Part shown: one piece after another, positions 16,628-25,230 of the stretch
Layout: every line of letters begins with the position of its first letter
Position numbering within the stretch: the stretch's first letter is position 1
NCBI RefSeq assembly: GCF_000425345.1
Contig: NZ_KE384353.1
Location: 1-64,000, forward strand
Source: Rheinheimera baltica DSM 14885
Lineage (GTDB): Bacteria > Pseudomonadota > Gammaproteobacteria > Enterobacterales > Alteromonadaceae
Length of the DNA stretch: 64,000 nucleotides
Reading direction: 5' to 3'
Program-made: the position numbers and the translations under genes
Notes under the pieces: generated by a model
Told to the model about the DNA's origin: nothing
What the model saw: the letters and a program-made list of their open reading frames with translations, nothing else
Databases searched by the model: none

Positions 16628-17893
16628 ATGCAAAGTACTAAAAATCATAACAAAACCTTGTTTGGCCCCGCTGCTTTAGTTACTGCGGCGTTTATTGGCC
16701 CGGGGACGGTGGTTACGGCTTCACTGGCCGGTGCTAACTATGGCTATGGTCTGGTTTGGGCGCTACTGTTTTCGGTGTTCGCTACCATGGTGTTACAGGA
16801 AATGGCGGCCAGGCTGGGCATTGTTACCGGGCGTGGGCTGGGTGAAAACCTGCGCGAACTGGTGCAGCATCCTCTGCTGCGTTGGCCATTGTTATTGTTA
16901 GTGGTGGCGGCAATGGTGCTGGGTAATAGTGCTTATCAGGGCGGCAATATCAGCGGTGCCGGGCTGGGCGCCGATGCGGTGTTTGGCGATAGCGGCTTGT
17001 TATTGGCATGGAAAGCCCATACCGGGCTTAACCTTTGGGCATTGCTAATCGGGGCTGTTGCGGCCTTGGTGTTATGGTTTGGTCAGTACAAGCTGATTGA
17101 ACGCTGTTTAATTGCGTTAGTGTTGCTGATGAGTCTGGCGTTTATTGGCACTATGTTACTAACAAAACCGGATATACCAGCACTGTTACAAGGTGCGTTT
17201 TGGCCGGTGATCCCAAGCGGTGCAGTGCTAAGTGTGGTGGCATTAATTGGCACTACTGTGGTGCCTTATTCGTTATTTTTACATGCAGCTGCATCAGCGC
17301 AAAAATGGCCAAAAGCGACAATATCCACAGCCGACGCCTTACACGCTGCGCGGCAGGATATTGCGCTGGCCATTCCACTGGGTGGTTTAATTTCCATCGC
17401 TATTGTGTCCACCGCTGCAGCGGCTTTTTTTGGCCAACAGCAACCGCTGGAGAATGTGACCCAGCTAGCGCAGGCACTTACCCCGTTATTTGGCAGTGCC
17501 GCTACCTGGTGTTTGGCGCTGGGGTTAATCGCAGCGGGTTTGTCGTCAGCCATTACTGCCCCGTTGGCGGCGGCCTATGCGTTATCGGGTATTCTGGGTA
17601 AACCGTTAAATTTAAAGCAACCGGTGTTTCGTCTTACCTGGTTGCTCATTATTATCAGCGGCGTCTTGTTGTCTTCACTGGGTATTAAGCCGGTCAAGGT
17701 TATTTGGTTTGCTCAGGTCGCTAACGGTATTTTATTGCCGTTGATTTGCCTGTGTTTGTTGTTGGCAATGAACCACACCATGCTGGGCAATTATAAGAAT
17801 AGCCGTTGGCAAAATGCGCTGGGTATCATGGTGTTACTGGTAAGCCTGGTGCTTAGTGGCCGCAGCCTGGCCTTGGCGTTTGCCCTGGTTTAA
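16628..17893 (+). CDS. Divergent Nramp-family transporter lacking the canonical metal-binding motifs
   Basis: 421 residues with eleven predicted membrane helices and overall Nramp similarity. In TM1, where Nramp metal transporters have DPGN, this protein has GPGT (24-27, in FIGPGTVVTASLAGA). In TM6, where they have MPHN, it has VPYS (212-215, followed by LFLHAAAS). The Asp, Asn, Met and His that contact the metal are thus all changed. This is characteristic of a separate branch of the family whose substrate is not established to my knowledge. ATG 16628 is preferred; GTG 16616 is an in-frame alternative. Confidence 0.82.
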   Translation: MQSTKNHNKTLFGPAALVTAAFIGPGTVVTASLAGANYGYGLVWALLFSVFATMVLQEMAARLGIVTGRGLGENLRELVQHPLLRWPLLLLVVAAMVLGNSAYQGGNISGAGLGADAVFGDSGLLLAWKAHTGLNLWALLIGAVAALVLWFGQYKLIERCLIALVLLMSLAFIGTMLLTKPDIPALLQGAFWPVIPSGAVLSVVALIGTTVVPYSLFLHAAASAQKWPKATISTADALHAARQDIALAIPLGGLISIAIVSTAAAAFFGQQQPLENVTQLAQALTPLFGSAATWCLALGLIAAGLSSAITAPLAAAYALSGILGKPLNLKQPVFRLTWLLIIISGVLLSSLGIKPVKVIWFAQVANGILLPLICLCLLLAMNHTMLGNYKNSRWQNALGIMVLLVSLVLSGRSLALAFALV

Positions 17894-17918
17894 TAGTTAA
17901 CAAATTGATATCAACCGG

Positions 17919-18860
17919 CTAAAAATAAAGCGGATGAGCTAAATCCAGGCTATTTCTTTGCAGTTTGCTGACACAGTGTTTAGTGTTTGATTTGGGTAAC
18001 TCTGATGCAAGAATCGGCCATAACTGCGTGTTACCCTCAAGCCATTCGGGGTGGTGTAGAATATCCAGTTTACTTTGGAAATAGGCTGACAGCGTACCGA
18101 CATCTTGCCAATACTGGGGCAGGCTTTGCTGGCCGGGAATGGTGTTATTGCTAAAGTCGTATACACAGGCTTGTTGCTGGTTAAATAGTTTTGGCAGGAT
18201 GTCATGGCCAAAATCGTGAGGTTTATCTGAAGCAAGCTTGGCTAAAAGTTGACACAGATAGTTAGCATTAAATAAATAATTACCCATCGACGCAAGAGCA
18301 TAACCCGGCTTGTTTTTTATCTGCTTAATGTTACCACTCGGTTTTTCAGCAAAGCCACAAACTCTTTGCTGCTTGTCGGTTGTAATAATGCCAAATTGAT
18401 GAGCATGCGAGACCGGTACGGCGACTGCGGCAACGGTAACGGCTGCTTTATGGTGTTGATGAAACGCCAGCATCTGGCGATAATCCATTTTATAAATATG
18501 ATCAGCACTTAGAATGGCAATAACATCGGCGTGATAGTGTTGAATAACGTCAAGTAAGCTAGCGACGGCACCGGCTGTACCTTGCTGAAGATGCGATGGC
18601 GCCTGATGCACTTTTAACTGGCCATCACGGTTAAAGCGAGGCTGCCAAAAGGTGTTTAAATGCCGGTGTAAAGCTGCAGGGCGGTATTGTGTTAGCACCA
18701 TGACCTGGTGAAAGCCAGAGTGCCATAAATTACTTAACACAAAATCAATAATTCTGCGCTGGTACGCAAAAGCTAGCGCAGGCTTACACTGTTTTTGTGT
18801 CAGCGGCCTTAAACGGCTACCTGTGCCGCCCGCCAATACGATGCTAAGCAATTTACACAC
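17919..18860 (-). CDS. GlgC-like nucleotidyltransferase without the C-terminal beta-helix domain
   Basis: 313 residues that align through the catalytic domain of ADP-glucose pyrophosphorylase: AGGTGSRLRPLT (10-21), RRIIDFVLSN (35-44), ILSADHIYKMDY (116-127), GFAEKP, ASMGNYLF and YWQDVGTLSAY. Family enzymes are about 420 residues and carry a left-handed beta-helix domain for oligomerisation and allosteric control; here the chain stops about 40 residues after YWQDVGT. The usual GTADA loop reads GTAGA (94-98), an unusual change in the active-site region. No other glycogen genes are near. An FNR box lies upstream. It may be a specialised or non-glycogen sugar nucleotidyltransferase. Confidence 0.8.
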   Translation of the reverse strand: MCKLLSIVLAGGTGSRLRPLTQKQCKPALAFAYQRRIIDFVLSNLWHSGFHQVMVLTQYRPAALHRHLNTFWQPRFNRDGQLKVHQAPSHLQQGTAGAVASLLDVIQHYHADVIAILSADHIYKMDYRQMLAFHQHHKAAVTVAAVAVPVSHAHQFGIITTDKQQRVCGFAEKPSGNIKQIKNKPGYALASMGNYLFNANYLCQLLAKLASDKPHDFGHDILPKLFNQQQACVYDFSNNTIPGQQSLPQYWQDVGTLSAYFQSKLDILHHPEWLEGNTQLWPILASELPKSNTKHCVSKLQRNSLDLAHPLYF

Positions 18861-18919
18861 AAGCCGCTCTTACGATGTAAACAAGGTGTAGCAAGCTTAG
18901 CTGATAACTTCATAGTTGG

Positions 18920-18935
18920 TTTGATATATATCAAA
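18920..18935. promoter_or_regulatory. FNR/Anr-type box upstream of the glgC-like gene
   Basis: TTTGATATATATCAAA is a perfect 16-bp palindrome containing TTGAT-N4-ATCAA, the consensus for FNR-family regulators. Its centre is about 67 bases before the start codon at 18860. A TAAGCT hexamer at 18894-18899 (minus strand) would place the transcript start near 18887, about 41 bases from the box centre, the classic position for activation. Confidence 0.65.
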
Positions 18936-18949
18936 TGAAAAGCGAACAT

Positions 18950-18972
18950 AAAAAAGCGCCATAACGGCGCTT
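18950..18972 (-). terminator. Intrinsic terminator of the DUF3718 gene
   Basis: On the minus strand AAGCGCC, loop GTTAT and GGCGCTT are followed by a run of Ts. It lies 37 bases beyond the DUF3718 stop and separates that gene from the glgC-like promoter. Confidence 0.85.
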
Positions 18973-19009
18973 AAGTTAGTTAAACATTTTCAGCCCGGCA
19001 ACCAGCAGG

Positions 19010-19375
19010 CTATTCACCAATGCGTGTACGTATTTCGTTTACCAATGGCGATGAAGCAAAGCCATTTGCATCAGCCCATTGTGGATAATCAAACGCGGCT
19101 AAGGTTTTAGACGGCATTTGTTTTACAATAAAGGTACCTGATTCATAGGCGTCACTTCTAATAGCGAACTGCAGCATATTTTCGTTGTTGCAGGATATGC
19201 TATCAAAAATATTGCGTAGGTTTAGTTTATTATCTGACAACAGCTTACGTAGCTGATTGCGGTTATCGTCTTTAACATAACCGCACATAGTGCCTGCCAA
19301 TTGTTCATTTGCTTGCACCGTAGACAACGAAGAAACTAAGAATAAAGCACTAACACAGAGTACTGTTTTTAACAT
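19010..19375 (-). CDS. Secreted DUF3718-family protein
   Basis: 121 residues from ATG 19375, selected because GGAG lies 6 bases upstream. The signal peptide ends near VQANEQ (residue 23). The mature part contains two cysteines (in AGTMCGYV and SISCNNENMLQFAI) that could form a disulfide, and the CN-x-MLQFA motif characteristic of DUF3718, a family of small periplasmic proteins in Alteromonadales-type bacteria. Function is unknown. It is monocistronic. Confidence 0.8.
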   Translation of the reverse strand: MLKTVLCVSALFLVSSLSTVQANEQLAGTMCGYVKDDNRNQLRKLLSDNKLNLRNIFDSISCNNENMLQFAIRSDAYESGTFIVKQMPSKTLAAFDYPQWADANGFASSPLVNEIRTRIGE

Positions 19376-19557
19376 TGGATTCTCCAATTAAAGGGGGTTG
19401 CTGCAAAATTATAGCCAAGCTTTTAGGATGAGGAGTAAAAAAAAAGCATTATACGATGAATATTTTCAGATAGTTAGCAATGTTTAGCGACAACAAGCGC
19501 TATAATAGCGACGTTTAAGTAAGCTGCGTCCGTTGCGAAAAATGCCAAGGAGATACC

Positions 19558-20862
19558 ATGACTACGCTGGAATATATACTGCTGATGTTGTTGCTGGTGA
19601 GTAGCAGTGCATTTTTCTCCGTATCTGAAATTGCACTAGCGGCATCTCGCAAGATGCGGTTGCGTTTAATGGCCACCGAAGGCGATATTAATGCCGCCAA
19701 GGTGCTGGATTTGCAGGAGCATCCAGGCAATTTTTTCACTATTGTCCAAATTGGTTTAAATGCGGTAGCGATTTTGGGTGGTATTTTAGGTGAGTCTGCC
19801 TTTACCCCTTATTTTACCGCCTTATTTTCATTGTTTTTTAGCCAGATCTTTGCCGCTAATGCTGGCTTCGCGGTGTCAGTGTTCTTTGTTACAGCTTTAT
19901 TTATTTTGTTTGCCGATCTTATGCCAAAGCGCCTGGCCATGATTGCGCCAGAAAAAATTGCCACCCGAGTGGTGTCGCCAATGCTGTTTCTTATTACTGT
20001 ATTCAAACCCTTAGTCTGGTTATTTAATAGCCTGGCCAACCTGTTTTTCAGTTTGTTTAATGTGCCAACGATGCGCAAAGATGATATTACACCCGACGAT
20101 ATCATTGCCATGATGGAAGCTGGCGCGCAAGCCGGTGTATTGCAAGAGCATGAACACCAATTGTTGGAAAACGTGTTTGATATGGAATCACGTACAGTAA
20201 CATCGGCTATGACGGCGCGTGAAAGCTTAATTTTCTTTACGCTGAATGAATCACAGGACAACATTAAAACGAAACTTGCAGAGCATCCGCATGCTAAATT
20301 TTTGGTGGTGGATGGCGTTTTGGACAAAGTCATTGGGTACGTTGATACGCGTGATATCTTGCTGCAGGTGCTGCACGATCAGCCTATTTCATTAAAAAAA
20401 GAGGGTATAGTACGGGCACCGCTGATTATTCCTGACACCTTATCGCTTTATGAAGTTTTAGAGCACTTTAAATCAGCCGGCGTTGATTTTGCCATCATCA
20501 TGAATGAATACGCCTTAGTAGTAGGCATAATAACCCTGAAAGACGTAATGAGTATTGTGATGGGAGAACTGGTGAGCTCAGAAGAAGAGCAGATAGTGGC
20601 TCGTGATGCGAACTCCTGGCTGGTTGAGGGGTTAACGCCGTTACAAGATGTGATGCGGGTGTTGGATATTGATAATTTCCCTAACCCCGAGAGCTATGAA
20701 ACTATCGCCGGTTTTATGATGTTTACGTTGCGGAAAATTCCAAAACGTACCGACTTTGTTTTGCACGGCGGCTATAAGTTTGAAGTGGTTGATATTGATA
20801 GCTATAAGATTGACCAGCTGTTGGTCACCCGTTTGGCAAAAATTGAAGCGGCTGAAAAGTAA
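19558..20862 (+). CDS. paeA: PaeA/YtfL-like CNNM-domain polyamine exporter
   Basis: 434 residues. The CNNM/DUF21 membrane domain (1-190) contains FFSVSEIALAASRKMRLRLM and FFTIVQIGLNAVAILGG; two CBS domains (about 205-325) and a CorC_HlyC domain (about 345-425, with GFMMFTLRKIPKRTD) follow. The end-to-end match with E. coli YtfL is close, including IMNEYALVVGIITL. YtfL (PaeA) exports putrescine and cadaverine under stationary-phase or polyamine stress. ATG follows AAGGAG by 6 bases. Its end faces the DUF5610 gene with only a weak GCTATC/GATAGC hairpin between them. Confidence 0.88.
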   Translation: MTTLEYILLMLLLVSSSAFFSVSEIALAASRKMRLRLMATEGDINAAKVLDLQEHPGNFFTIVQIGLNAVAILGGILGESAFTPYFTALFSLFFSQIFAANAGFAVSVFFVTALFILFADLMPKRLAMIAPEKIATRVVSPMLFLITVFKPLVWLFNSLANLFFSLFNVPTMRKDDITPDDIIAMMEAGAQAGVLQEHEHQLLENVFDMESRTVTSAMTARESLIFFTLNESQDNIKTKLAEHPHAKFLVVDGVLDKVIGYVDTRDILLQVLHDQPISLKKEGIVRAPLIIPDTLSLYEVLEHFKSAGVDFAIIMNEYALVVGIITLKDVMSIVMGELVSSEEEQIVARDANSWLVEGLTPLQDVMRVLDIDNFPNPESYETIAGFMMFTLRKIPKRTDFVLHGGYKFEVVDIDSYKIDQLLVTRLAKIEAAEK

Positions 20863-20887
20863 TAAGCTATCAGCCGCCGGATAGCGT

Positions 20888-21541
20888 TTAGGCTTTTGGG
20901 TTGTTGATGACGTTATTGGTCTTGTCAGTTAGTTCATTTTCAACTGGCTTATCACTGCCGTTATCATCTTGCGCTGGAGGATTGGCGGCCAGCTCAAGCA
21001 TTTTTTCTCTAAAGTTTTGCAGCCCTTGCATTACCAGACCATAGGTCTTGTCTACATCAGATTCAATATCACCTTCAAACACCTTCAAGCTGGTTAAAAT
21101 ATCCTTGGCGTCTGCAAAGCCTTTTTCAATGCCTTCGCTTATCAAGCTCATAAAGTTGTCTAGCCGCTGTTCTTCAGCTGTGTCGGGGTCTAGATCTTTA
21201 TAGCGGCTATAAAATGCTGTGGCGTAGGCCGTTATGCGATCTGCCGTGGCTTCAGGCGAGGTATCAATCCCCGAGTCATACACTTTTTGCGCTGCGTTTT
21301 CGCCCAACACTGGCTCTAACTCGGCATTGATACCCTCTAAAGCGGTTTTAAATAATAAACTTAATGAATCGTTGTTACTGCGCAGCGAGACTTCTTCATT
21401 TGCCCGCAATATGGCCACATTCTGTGCTTTTTTCGCCTGGGCTTTATCGCTCTCGACCGGAACCTGATCGGTTTTTACGGCGTTAGCATTTCGCTTGTTA
21501 ATGCCGACGACAGAGGCATTGTTGCTGGAAGTGATCGACAT
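20888..21541 (-). CDS. DUF5610 domain-containing protein
   Basis: 217 residues from ATG 21541, chosen because AGGAG stands 9 bases upstream; longer frames upstream run into the neighbouring MATE gene. The N-terminal 60 residues are polar and low in complexity. The conserved core (about 70-185) contains TSPEATADRITAYATAFYSRY and DNFMSLISEGIEKGFADAKD, typical of DUF5610, a cytoplasmic-looking family with no known function. The tail is acidic and disordered. No signal peptide or membrane helix. Confidence 0.78.
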   Translation of the reverse strand: MSITSSNNASVVGINKRNANAVKTDQVPVESDKAQAKKAQNVAILRANEEVSLRSNNDSLSLLFKTALEGINAELEPVLGENAAQKVYDSGIDTSPEATADRITAYATAFYSRYKDLDPDTAEEQRLDNFMSLISEGIEKGFADAKDILTSLKVFEGDIESDVDKTYGLVMQGLQNFREKMLELAANPPAQDDNGSDKPVENELTDKTNNVINNPKA

Positions 21542-21617
21542 AGTGCAGCTCCTGATTAATCTGGCATATAAACACTGAGTTGAGTATAGCCCGTTACTGC
21601 ATATCGGCAGCGACGGG

Positions 21618-22970
21618 CTAAACATTAGCTGATTTTAATCGAATACCAAAAAAGAGTTGTTGCCGCCATTGCTGAAGCAGGTAATAAGCCAGTATGACAC
21701 TGCGTAAGGCCATAAATACACATAATGCAGCCCACAAAGCATGGTTTTGCCAGTGCGAAAGCAGGTAAAAACACAGCATAAACCCAAGCAAAGCTAACAG
21801 CATACTGTTGCGCAGTTGTTTGCCTTGAGTAGCACCAATAAATACGCCATCCAATAAATACGCCCAACTGGCGACCAGCGGTAGCAGTATCATCCAATTT
21901 AGGTACTGAGCCGCCTGTTGTTGCACGCTAACAATACTGGTTAACAGCGCAACAAAGTTATGGCCAAGCAGCGCATAGCTCAGGCTAAAGAGCAACGACA
22001 GGATAAGACACCATAGTGCAAGAATGTCAAGATTGGCGCTGAGTTCGGTTACATTATTACGGCCAATAGCACGGCCGACCAAACTCTCTGCAGCATAGGC
22101 CAGGCCATCCAATGCATAGGAGACCAGCATTAAAAAGCTCAGTAGTACGGCATTAGCGGCGACAATATTGTCGCCATAGGTAGCGCCCTGAAAGGCAATA
22201 AAGACAAACACGGCTTGTAAACACAGGCTGCGTAAAAAAATATCCCGGTTTAATGCCAGCAGCTGACGACTGCCTTGTAAGTTAAAAGCACGCGGTTTAA
22301 GTGCTGAAAATATTTGCGCACCAGCACTTTTGTGTAGTAAATACATCGCCAGCAATAACGTCGCATAATCGGCCAGTACCGAAGCCAAAGCAACACCCTC
22401 AGTGGTCCAGTCCAACCCCATGACAAACAACAGATCAAGTACAATGTTGATAATGTTGCCCCACAGTAACATCCACATGGGGTAACGCGCATTTTGCTTG
22501 CCAAGAAACCAGCCCATAAGTACTAAATTAACCAAGGTGGCGGGAGCACTCCAAATCCGAAGTTTAAAGTAAATAACCGCTTGTGATGTCACGTCGGTGC
22601 TAGCGTCACTAAAGTAGATAAGTAATTGCGCTATGGGCTGCTGTGCGCACAACAACACGATACTAAGAACTAATGCCAGCGAAATGCCTTGTTGTAAACA
22701 ATGGATTGTTTCAGCTTCGCTATTGCGACCATGCGCCTGAGCGGTAAGCCCTGTCGTACTCATGCGTAAAAAGCTAAATAAAAAATACACTAAGCTGATC
22801 ACGCTGCCACCCAGTGCAACCCCGCCCAAATAGCGTGCATCATTTAAATGGCCAACGACGGCAGTATCAACTAAGCCAAGCAGCGGTACACATAGATTAG
22901 ACAGCACCATCGGCAGCGCTATAGCCGCAATTTGACGTTGGCGCGACAGATTAAAAAACACCGCCAGCAT
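21618..22970 (-). CDS. MATE-family efflux transporter, DinF-like
   Basis: 450 residues from ATG 22970 (TAAGG upstream); a TTG at 23006 is an unlikely longer start. Twelve membrane helices in two six-helix halves. The first helix region reads IALPMVLSNLCVPLLGLVDT followed by AVVGHLN, the DinF-subfamily signature. MATE proteins export cationic drugs or organic compounds in exchange for Na+ or H+. Its promoter region of 112 bp is shared with the divergent MFS gene. Confidence 0.9.
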   Translation of the reverse strand: MLAVFFNLSRQRQIAAIALPMVLSNLCVPLLGLVDTAVVGHLNDARYLGGVALGGSVISLVYFLFSFLRMSTTGLTAQAHGRNSEAETIHCLQQGISLALVLSIVLLCAQQPIAQLLIYFSDASTDVTSQAVIYFKLRIWSAPATLVNLVLMGWFLGKQNARYPMWMLLWGNIINIVLDLLFVMGLDWTTEGVALASVLADYATLLLAMYLLHKSAGAQIFSALKPRAFNLQGSRQLLALNRDIFLRSLCLQAVFVFIAFQGATYGDNIVAANAVLLSFLMLVSYALDGLAYAAESLVGRAIGRNNVTELSANLDILALWCLILSLLFSLSYALLGHNFVALLTSIVSVQQQAAQYLNWMILLPLVASWAYLLDGVFIGATQGKQLRNSMLLALLGFMLCFYLLSHWQNHALWAALCVFMALRSVILAYYLLQQWRQQLFFGIRLKSANV

Positions 22971-23082
22971 ACGAGACAACCTTAAGCTAAAACGCTGATG
23001 ATACAAGCTGTGATAACCTAATGCGACCTTCTAAGCGTAGTCAAATGGCTTTATACTAAGCGCTCGGTGGTTTGTTGTCAGG

Positions 23083-24288
23083 GTGAAATGTTTGATTGAG
23101 TATAAAAGCCCGGCGTTTTATCGTGCCACCTTTGCCTTGTGTCTGGCGGCAGTGGTGGTATTTGCCAACCTGCATTTATTACAGCCTTTACTGCCGGTGC
23201 TCAGTCGCGATTTTAATCTTACGCCACTTCAAACCAACTGGGCTTATACCATAGGTACGCTTAGCCTCGGCTTATCGCTTTTAGTCTATGCGGCGTTGTC
23301 TGATGCCTGGGGCCGGAAAAAACTGTTGCTGTTTACTCTTTCTGGCATGACATTGACGACATTGGCATTAACACAGGTAGAAAGCTTTACTGCTTTGCTA
23401 TTGTGGCGCGCGCTTCAAGGCATTTTTCTGGGTGGGTTACCGGCCATTGCTATCGCCTATATGGGCGAGGAGTTTACTAAGCCTGCGGTGGTCGCGGCAG
23501 TGGGGTACTACATCAGTGCCAATTCGCTGGGCGGCATCAGTGGGCGTTTAATGGCTGGCGCGCTGGCCGATATTGGGCATTGGCAATGGGCATTTGGGCC
23601 GGTAGCATTACTTAGTCTGTTAAGTTGTTATTTTGTCTGGCGTTTTTTACCCAGTGCGGCGCGTTTTAGTACCAGGCATTTTAGCGCTAAGCAGGCGCTT
23701 ACCGATAATCTGTATCACCTTAAGCAGCCCTTACTGTTGCTGACATTCCTGATTGGTGGTTTAAATTTCTTTATTTTTCTAAATCAATACACCTATATTT
23801 CCTTTGTCCTTTCAGACACGCCTTACTCGCTCAGTAGCGTTTGGATTGGGCTGCTATTTGTAACCTATTTTACGGGCACTTTAGGTTCAGCCTTGTCAGG
23901 CAAGGTTGCGCTGAAAATAGCGCCGCCACTGGGCATGGCCGCTGGCGTGGTGATATTGATGTTGGGTACTTTATTTACCTTACATAGCAGCTTAGTTAGT
24001 ATTGTTCTGGGCTTTTTTATTAACGCTTTTGGCTTCTTTTTATGCCACTCGTTAGCCAGCAGTTGGGTTAATCACTGCGCTAGCCGCGCTAAAGCCAGTG
24101 CCAGCGCATTGTATCTGGTGTTTTACTATGTTGGTGCCAGCACCGGCGGCATTTACCTGCAGCCCTTTTGGCAGTGGTTAGGTTGGCAAGGTGTGGTTAT
24201 TGGCGCAGAGCTAATGTATGGCGTGACACTATTGCTCTGTATCTGGCTGTACGTTAAGGCGAAGCGCCTGCAATTGCTGAAGTTCTGA
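23083..24288 (+). CDS. MFS transporter, YnfM-like
   Basis: 401 residues, twelve predicted helices. The loop between helices 2 and 3 reads SDAWGRKKLLLFTLSG, the major-facilitator signature, and the second half repeats it weakly (GKVALKIAPPLGM). Composition and length fit the arabinose-efflux/YnfM group of small-molecule exporters; substrate unknown. The start is a GTG at 23083 (TCAGGGTGAAATG); a TTG at 23092 is possible. The last 60 bases overlap the 3' end of the convergent pseudouridine synthase gene. Confidence 0.85.
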   Translation: MKCLIEYKSPAFYRATFALCLAAVVVFANLHLLQPLLPVLSRDFNLTPLQTNWAYTIGTLSLGLSLLVYAALSDAWGRKKLLLFTLSGMTLTTLALTQVESFTALLLWRALQGIFLGGLPAIAIAYMGEEFTKPAVVAAVGYYISANSLGGISGRLMAGALADIGHWQWAFGPVALLSLLSCYFVWRFLPSAARFSTRHFSAKQALTDNLYHLKQPLLLLTFLIGGLNFFIFLNQYTYISFVLSDTPYSLSSVWIGLLFVTYFTGTLGSALSGKVALKIAPPLGMAAGVVILMLGTLFTLHSSLVSIVLGFFINAFGFFLCHSLASSWVNHCASRAKASASALYLVFYYVGASTGGIYLQPFWQWLGWQGVVIGAELMYGVTLLLCIWLYVKAKRLQLLKF

Positions 24289-24984
24289 TGCGGTAAGGTC
24301 GCGCATAGCACCAACGGCTAAATTACCCAGTTCAATACAGTCTAGGCGGATGCGTTTTAGTGCAGTAACTTTGTAACCACAGGCCTTACTCATATAACGA
24401 ATTTGCCGATGTAGGCCTTGTGTCAAAGTAATGTGGAATTGTTTTTCGCCAAGGGCAATCACGTTACAGGGGCGGGACTGATAGTGCCGTTCACCCAGTT
24501 GCCAACTTACACCTGATGCCATTTGCTGAATAAACTGTGCATCAATGCTTTTATCCGTCTCTACCAGATAAGCTTTTTCATGCAGAAAATCGGGATGCAT
24601 TAACTGCTGGCTCAGGGCACCATCGTTAGTGAGCAGCAATAAACCGCTGGAGTCTTTATCCAGCCGGCCAACAGCAAATAACCGATGTGGTAAATGGTGT
24701 ATTAGCTGATAAAGGCTAGCAGGGTTGTCAGCTTTGACATTGCAGTCTATCCCTACAGGCTTGTGGTACAGCACGTAGTGTAAAGGAGGCGGCGCAGCTA
24801 ACGGCTGTTGGTCAATACAGACAAGGTCGTGTTGTGACACCTGTAGCGTGTGTCCTGCCAGTGTATTATTAACGGATACTCTGCCAGCGGTAATAAGACG
24901 TTCTGCAGCACGGCGGGAGCAAAAGCCGCTGTGGGCAATCCACTTTGCAAGCCGATGCTGTTCTGCTTGTTTATGTTGTGTCAC
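24229..24984 (-). CDS. RluF/RsuA-family 23S rRNA pseudouridine synthase
   Basis: 251 residues. An N-terminal S4 RNA-binding domain (about 10-55: RLAKWIAHSGFCSRRAAERL) precedes the catalytic domain, where Asp in GRLDKDSSGLLLLTNDG (about residue 103) is the nucleophile. The C-terminal motif LTQGLHRQIRYM fits the RsuA/RluB/E/F group, with RluF as the closest memory match. It isomerises a uridine in rRNA to pseudouridine. It overlaps the MFS gene tail-to-tail by 60 bases. Confidence 0.87.
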   Translation of the reverse strand: MTQHKQAEQHRLAKWIAHSGFCSRRAAERLITAGRVSVNNTLAGHTLQVSQHDLVCIDQQPLAAPPPLHYVLYHKPVGIDCNVKADNPASLYQLIHHLPHRLFAVGRLDKDSSGLLLLTNDGALSQQLMHPDFLHEKAYLVETDKSIDAQFIQQMASGVSWQLGERHYQSRPCNVIALGEKQFHITLTQGLHRQIRYMSKACGYKVTALKRIRLDCIELGNLAVGAMRDLTASELQQLQALRLNVQPDTEQ

Positions 24985-25064
24985 AACGTTTACTCATTTC
25001 AAGGTAAGCTGGTAATGGTAACTGATCTGTCGCAAATAAATCATTGTGTTGTAACAAAATAGCG

Positions 25065-25166
25065 TAATACTGCAATGGCCTTCAACGGCAATTTGTTCCT
25101 TCTTACGTGCACTGCACGTAGAAAACTAGTGCTTTTTCTTCAACCGGGTTTTACCCGGTTTTTTTT
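25065..25166 (+). ncRNA. Candidate small RNA 1
   Basis: In the gene-free stretch 24985-25425 a TAATAC -10 hexamer (25065-25070, weak CATTGT -35 at 17 bp) could start an RNA of about 90 nt. It would contain a CU-rich segment TTCCTTCTT near 25096, a palindromic hairpin TACGTGCACTGCACGTA, a second U-rich single strand and a strong intrinsic terminator ending at 25166. No protein-coding frame with a ribosome site is apparent. This architecture is that of an Hfq-type small RNA; it is a prediction. Confidence 0.45.
25142..25166 (+). terminator. Intrinsic terminator with no upstream protein gene
   Basis: AACCGGGT (25142-25149) and ACCCGGTT (25153-25160) with a TTT loop, followed by a run of eight Ts in total. 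The only gene nearby upstream reads the other way, so the transcript it ends must start within the intergenic region. Confidence 0.85.
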
Positions 25167-25230
25167 CGCCGGATAATCCAGCTTCATCAAAGCTTCCCCA
25201 GACAGTAACAAAACTGAAATCAATTTCGCG

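Noticed and set aside
17899-17920. Second FNR-like box after the Nramp gene
   Set aside because: TTGATATCAA lacks the four-base spacer of an FNR site and lies between two converging gene ends, where a promoter is not expected.
17880-17930. Frameshift as the cause of the short GlgC-like protein
   Set aside because: Beyond the stop lies the intact end of the convergent Nramp gene; there is no room for a beta-helix domain in any frame.
19809-20333. 174-residue minus-strand open frame inside paeA
   Set aside because: paeA matches its family end to end on the plus strand; the antisense product has no recognisable domain.
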